Translations under genes and position numbers: made by a program
NCBI RefSeq assembly: GCF_900156175.1
Contig: NZ_FTMV01000003.1
Coordinates: forward strand, 310,001-374,000
Direction of reading: 5' to 3'
From: Janthinobacterium sp. TND4EL3
GTDB lineage: Bacteria; Pseudomonadota; Gammaproteobacteria; Burkholderiales; Burkholderiaceae_D
Length of the DNA: 64,000 bases
Notes under the pieces: model-generated
The model's database searches: none
What the model saw: only the letters and a program-made list of their open reading frames with translations
What the model was told of the DNA's origin: nothing
Shown: positions 60,592 through 64,000 of the stretch, piece by piece
Layout of the letters: every line of letters begins with the position of its first letter
Position numbering within the stretch: position 1 is the first letter of the stretch

Positions 60592-61218
60592 GTGCTTGAC
60601 CCCATACACTTTTATGAACCTGCACAGGGCCACGGCTTGCCGCACGATCCCTTCAACGCGATTGTCGGGCCGCGTCCGATAGGCTGGATCGCCTCGCGCA
60701 GCGGCGAAGGCGTGCTCAATCTGGCGCCTTACAGTTTTTTTAACGCTTTCAATTACACGCCACCGCTGATCGGCTTTTCCAGCATCGGCCGCAAGGATAC
60801 CTTGTGCAATATCGAACACACTGGCGAATTCGTGTGGAACCTGGCGACCCGTCCGCTGGCCGAGGCCATGAACGCCAGTTGCGCCCCCGCGCCGCCCGAG
60901 GTCGACGAATTCGCGCTGGCCGGCCTCACGCCGGCCGCTTCGCGCATCGTCAAGGTGCCGCGCGTGGCCGAAAGCCCCGTGTCCTTCGAATGCCGGCGCA
61001 CGCAGATCATCGAGCTGCAGGGCGTCAATGGCGACAGTGTCGGCAGCTGGCTGGTGCTGGGGGAAGTGGTGGGCGTGCACATCGCGCGCCATTTGCTGGT
61101 CGATGGCGTGTATGACACGGCCAGCGCGCTGCCCATCCTGCGCGGCGGCGGGCCGGCCGATTATTTCGAGATCGGCCCGGAGAGCCTGTTCCAGATGCGC
61201 CGGCCGGCCTGGCCCTGA
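60592..61218 (+). CDS. Flavin reductase family protein (FMN-binding split barrel)
   Basis: The 208-residue protein has the flavin reductase/NTAB pattern: NAIVGPRPIGWIASRSGEGVLNLAPYSFFNAFNYTPPLIGFSS, then KDTLCNIEHTGEFVWNLA. It probably binds FMN and reduces it or supports a partner monooxygenase, none of which is nearby. GTG 60592 is preferred because AGGAA lies 5 bases upstream; the frame opens with a TTG at 60574 as the alternative. It is convergent with the symporter gene 25 bases away. Confidence 0.88.
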   Translation: MLDPIHFYEPAQGHGLPHDPFNAIVGPRPIGWIASRSGEGVLNLAPYSFFNAFNYTPPLIGFSSIGRKDTLCNIEHTGEFVWNLATRPLAEAMNASCAPAPPEVDEFALAGLTPAASRIVKVPRVAESPVSFECRRTQIIELQGVNGDSVGSWLVLGEVVGVHIARHLLVDGVYDTASALPILRGGGPADYFEIGPESLFQMRRPAWP

Positions 61219-61243
61219 GACAGGCCCGGGTCAGGCCGCCGGG

Positions 61244-62572
61244 TCAGGCCGGCTTGCGCTCCTTGACGATGCCGCGATAGATCAGCCATGTCGCCAGCAG
61301 GCTGATGGCGCCGGCGCCTGCCATCCAGTAGCCGGGTGCCGCCTTGTCGCCCGTACTCTCGATCAGCAAGGTCGATACCAGCGGCGTCATGCCGCCAAAC
61401 AGCGCGGTGGCCAGGCTGTAGGCCAGCGAAAAGCCCGTGGTCCTGACGCTGGCCGGAATGATTTCCGTCAGCGCGACGATGGTGGCGCCGTTGTAGCTGC
61501 CATACAGAAAGGACAGCCACAATTCCACCATCAGCATGTGGTCGAAGCTTGGACGGGCGACCAGCCAGGACAGGGCCGGATAGGCCGTCAGCAGCGTCAG
61601 CGCCGCGCATGCCGCCATGATGGGCCAGCGTCCGATGCGGTCGGACAGTGCGCCCATCAGCGGCAGCCAGAGGAAATTCGACAGGCCGACGCACAAGGTG
61701 ACGAGCAGGCTTTCCTCGGTGCTGAGCTTGAGCACGCTCTTGCCGAAGGTCGGCGTGTAGACGGTGATCAGGTAGAACGCCACCGTCGTCAGGACGATCA
61801 GCATCGCGCCGGCGACGACCAGCGGCCAGTTCAGGCCGATCGTCGCCAGCATCTGGCGGAAGGTCGGATGCGACTTGCGTGTCAGGTAAGCCTCGGTCTC
61901 CTGCAGCGAGCGGCGGATGTAGAACACCACGGGAATAATCGAACAGCCGATGAAGAAGGGGATGCGCCAGCCCCAGTCCGCGATGAATTCCTTGCTCAGG
62001 GTCTCGTTGAGGAAATAGCCGAGCGCGGCGGAAAAGATGACGGCCAGCTGCTGGCTGGCCGATTGCCAGCTGACGTAATAGCCCTTGTTGCCCGGCGTTG
62101 CCATTTCGGACAGGTAGACCGACACGCCGCCCAGTTCCACGCCGGCGGAAAAGCCTTGCAGCAAACGCCCGGCCAGCACCAGGAATGGCGCCAGCAGGCC
62201 GATGGTGGCGTAGCCGGGCACGAAGGCGATCAGCGCCGTGCCGGAGGCCATGATGGCCAGGGTCAGCACCAGGCCCTTGCGGCGGCCGATGCGGTCGATA
62301 TAGCTGCCGAGGATGATGGCGCCGAGCGGGCGCATGAAAAAACCGGCGCCGAAGGTGGCGAACGTCATCATCAGGGCCGCATATTCGCTGGTGGCGGGGA
62401 AGAACGCCCTGGATATGTACGTCGCATAAAAGCCGAACAGGAAAAAATCGTACATTTCGATGAAGTTCCCGCTCGTCACGCGGATGACGGTGGCGATGCG
62501 CGAGGGCGCGCGCGCCGGTGCCGATGGCGCCAGCGCTTCGGCGACGGGGGTGGCGGTGGATGGAATGGCCAT
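61244..62572 (-). CDS. MHS-family MFS symporter, citrate/tricarballylate (CitA/TcuC) type
   Basis: The 442-residue transporter has twelve predicted membrane helices. The first region [20 protein letters not shown], the loop [13 protein letters not shown], and [30 protein letters not shown] are very close in pattern to proton-coupled citrate and tricarballylate carriers. The likely substrate is a tricarboxylate, consistent with but not proven by the sequence. It is followed on the same strand by nothing, and the upstream gene in the same direction is a ModA-like protein 35 bases away, so the two may be one operon. Confidence 0.88.
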   Translation of the reverse strand: MAIPSTATPVAEALAPSAPARAPSRIATVIRVTSGNFIEMYDFFLFGFYATYISRAFFPATSEYAALMMTFATFGAGFFMRPLGAIILGSYIDRIGRRKGLVLTLAIMASGTALIAFVPGYATIGLLAPFLVLAGRLLQGFSAGVELGGVSVYLSEMATPGNKGYYVSWQSASQQLAVIFSAALGYFLNETLSKEFIADWGWRIPFFIGCSIIPVVFYIRRSLQETEAYLTRKSHPTFRQMLATIGLNWPLVVAGAMLIVLTTVAFYLITVYTPTFGKSVLKLSTEESLLVTLCVGLSNFLWLPLMGALSDRIGRWPIMAACAALTLLTAYPALSWLVARPSFDHMLMVELWLSFLYGSYNGATIVALTEIIPASVRTTGFSLAYSLATALFGGMTPLVSTLLIESTGDKAAPGYWMAGAGAISLLATWLIYRGIVKERKPA

Positions 62573-62607
62573 GGTTTACCTCTGGAGAAAAGATGGAGTG
62601 ACGTCGT

Positions 62608-63429
62608 TTAGTGCGCGCTTGGCATCGGCTTTGGCGCCGGCGGCAGCGCCGATGCCGGTTGCAGGCCGGTGGCCTCGATCACGCCGGCGCTGGCGGGAGC
62701 GGCGAGGAAGCGCAGCAAGGCGCGTCCGGCGTCCGGCTGCCGGGCATTGCGCACCAGCGCCGCTGAAAACTCCGTCAGCTGCTGCACCTGCGCCGGCAGC
62801 AGGCCGACGAGGTCGATGCCTTCGACCGGCATCAGCTCGCTGCGCTGCTGGCAGCCGAAATCGGCCTGGCCGCGGGCGATGATTTCACCGACCGGGGTGG
62901 CGGGAATTTTCGCGGCCTTGCCCTGCATCTGCTGCGCGATGTGGAGCTTGTTCATCAGCTGCCGCTCGATGTATTCGCCGCTGGCGCTGTCGGAATAAGC
63001 CACTGTTTGCGCTTGCAGGAAAGCGCTGCGCAAGCCATCGATGGTGCTGATGTCCGGCTTCGCCGCGCCGTGCCGCACGGCGCAGGCGATCGGCGACTGC
63101 GCCAGCACCACCTTGCTGCCGGGGACCAGGCGGCCTTCCTGCATCAGCTTGTCAAGCGCGTCGCCGACCATGATGACGACGTCGATCTGCTCGCCGCGCG
63201 CCAGGCGCGCCGGGATCGCATTGCTGGTGGTGCCCATCGACGGTCCCCATGCGGACAGCAGCCTGTCGCCGCTGGCGCGCTCGTAGGCGGGCGCCAGATT
63301 CTTGTAGGCCTGGGCGAAGCCGCCCGAGCTGACCACGTGGATGTCGGCGGCGTGCGCCGTGCCGGCGGCAAGCAGGAGCAGCGCCGCAAGAAGGGGGTGG
63401 GACTTTCGCGGCAGAGCAGGGTGAAGCAT
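62608..63429 (-). CDS. ModA-like periplasmic substrate-binding protein
   Basis: The 273-residue secreted protein has a signal peptide (hydrophobic core LLAALLLLAAGTAHA, cleavage before ADIHV). A type II periplasmic-binding fold in the molybdate-binding ModA style follows (VVSSGGFAQAYKNLAPAYERASG, then VVIMVGDALDKLM and VLAQSPIACAVRHG). No ModB permease or ModC ATPase gene lies beside it. Its partner here is the tricarboxylate-type symporter, so it may bind an organic anion and not molybdate. The LysR gene is divergent from it. Confidence 0.85.
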   Translation of the reverse strand: MLHPALPRKSHPLLAALLLLAAGTAHAADIHVVSSGGFAQAYKNLAPAYERASGDRLLSAWGPSMGTTSNAIPARLARGEQIDVVIMVGDALDKLMQEGRLVPGSKVVLAQSPIACAVRHGAAKPDISTIDGLRSAFLQAQTVAYSDSASGEYIERQLMNKLHIAQQMQGKAAKIPATPVGEIIARGQADFGCQQRSELMPVEGIDLVGLLPAQVQQLTEFSAALVRNARQPDAGRALLRFLAAPASAGVIEATGLQPASALPPAPKPMPSAH

Positions 63430-63726
63430 GATGGTGACTCCTATCGTTCATTTTTTGGGCGTGCGGTCCGGCGTCAAGCCGGCGCCATGACGGTCGCTGG
63501 CGCGTAGTGAGCGCGGTTTTTCGGGGGAAGGTGGCGGCTGGCGCGGTCGATGCCGCGGCGCATGGCGGGCGTGATGCCGCTTGGCGCCCGTAACAGCGCG
63601 CACGTACAACGAAGTCGCATGGTGTCTCCTGTGGGGTGATGCCTTCTTGGCGAGGCTCAGCATGAAGATCCCATCATCGTTGAAATGGCATAATTTGATA
63701 ATTGCAATTTTTCCGAGGATTAATGC
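63430..63726. other. ModA-like/LysR divergent intergenic region
   Basis: The 297 bases hold no supported gene. The part next to the LysR start is AT-rich and contains a 10-bp palindrome AATTGCAATT (63700-63709) and TTGAAA at 63680-63685, consistent with a LysR promoter and its autoregulatory site. The remaining GC-rich part shows nothing I can interpret. Confidence 0.5.
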
Positions 63727-64000
63727 ATGTCGCGCATCAATTACGACTTACATGATTTGCAGGCCTTTGTGGCCGTGGCGGAGCGCAACAGCTTTCGCCA
63801 GGCGGCGGCCGATCTGTTCCTGTCGCAGCCTGCGCTGAGCCGCCGCATCGACAAGCTGGAGGATGCCCTGGGCGTCAGGCTGTTCGCGCGCACCACGCGG
63901 CGCGTGCAGCTGACCAATGTGGGGCAGGCCTTCCTGGTGAACGTGCGCGATGCGCTCAACGGGCTGGAAGATGCCGTGCTGGGCGTGGCCGACCTGGCCG
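63727..64000 (+). CDS. LysR-family transcriptional regulator (cut by window end)
   Basis: Only the first about 91 codons are in the window. The helix-turn-helix is complete and typical: LHDLQAFVAVAERNSFRQAAADLFLSQPALSRRIDKLEDALG, then LFARTTRRVQLTNVG. It is divergent from the ModA-like gene, so it probably controls the ModA-like/symporter pair in response to a metabolite. The start has GAGGAT upstream of ATG 63727. Its effector domain is not visible. Confidence 0.9.
   Translation, partial: MSRINYDLHDLQAFVAVAERNSFRQAAADLFLSQPALSRRIDKLEDALGVRLFARTTRRVQLTNVGQAFLVNVRDALNGLEDAVLGVADLA

Noticed and set aside
63448..63663. A 71-codon minus-strand open frame in the ModA-like/LysR spacer
   Set aside because: Its product is mostly His/Arg/Pro with no domain, and it has no convincing ribosome binding site. 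It overlaps the LysR promoter side and looks like noncoding sequence.

Overview
The window is GC-rich bacterial chromosome with dense, short-spaced genes. Gene content and order point to a betaproteobacterium of the order Burkholderiales, most likely Oxalobacteraceae of the Janthinobacterium/Massilia type. This placement is an inference from synteny and protein character, not from a database match. I found no tRNA, rRNA, CRISPR array, transposase or insertion sequence.

Region 1 (1-20.1 kb) is an almost complete TCA-cycle cluster. On the minus strand lie mdh, a CitE-like CoA-ester lyase, a small secreted MliC-like protein and acnA. A GntR-family regulator is divergent from mdh, with a perfect 16-bp palindrome between them. 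On the plus strand follow sdhCDAB-sdhE-gltA, then a LysR gene beside a frame-broken gene remnant, then the 2-oxoglutarate dehydrogenase genes sucA-sucB-lpdA. A PspC-domain gene is inserted before lpdA and overlaps it.

Region 2 (20.1-32.9 kb) carries zapE, a lipoprotein, a YdcH-type protein and a DinG/YoaA-type helicase. Next comes a two-gene accessory unit: a TIR-domain protein plus a MinD/ParA-like ATPase fused to seven kinesin-light-chain-type TPRs. The conserved surE-pcm-nlpD-rpoS block and rlmD follow. The TIR/ATPase-TPR pair is the best candidate in the window for an undescribed (conflict/defence or signalling) system.

Region 3 (32.9-38.9 kb) is an accessory block between rlmD and a BI-1 family gene. 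It holds a modular lipoprotein chitinase, a JmjC-like cupin oxygenase, a cyclopropane fatty acid synthase and a LysR regulator. Its two edges carry oppositely oriented copies of an 81-bp repeat. The chitinase upstream region has a three-times repeated operator-like motif.

Region 4 (38.9-56.7 kb) is conserved housekeeping: a BI-1 family protein, then ndk-rlmN-pilW-rodZ-ispG-hisS-yfgM-bamB-der-hfq-hflX-hflK-hflC-hisZ-purA and a phosphoribosyltransferase. HisS ends in an unusual histidine-rich tail.

Region 5 (56.8-64 kb) is variable. It has a translationally coupled GNAT/WD40-like/NIPSNAP trio, a GST, an AI-2E family permease and a flavin reductase. It ends with a CitA/TcuC-like tricarboxylate symporter, an orphan ModA-like periplasmic protein and a LysR gene cut by the window end.
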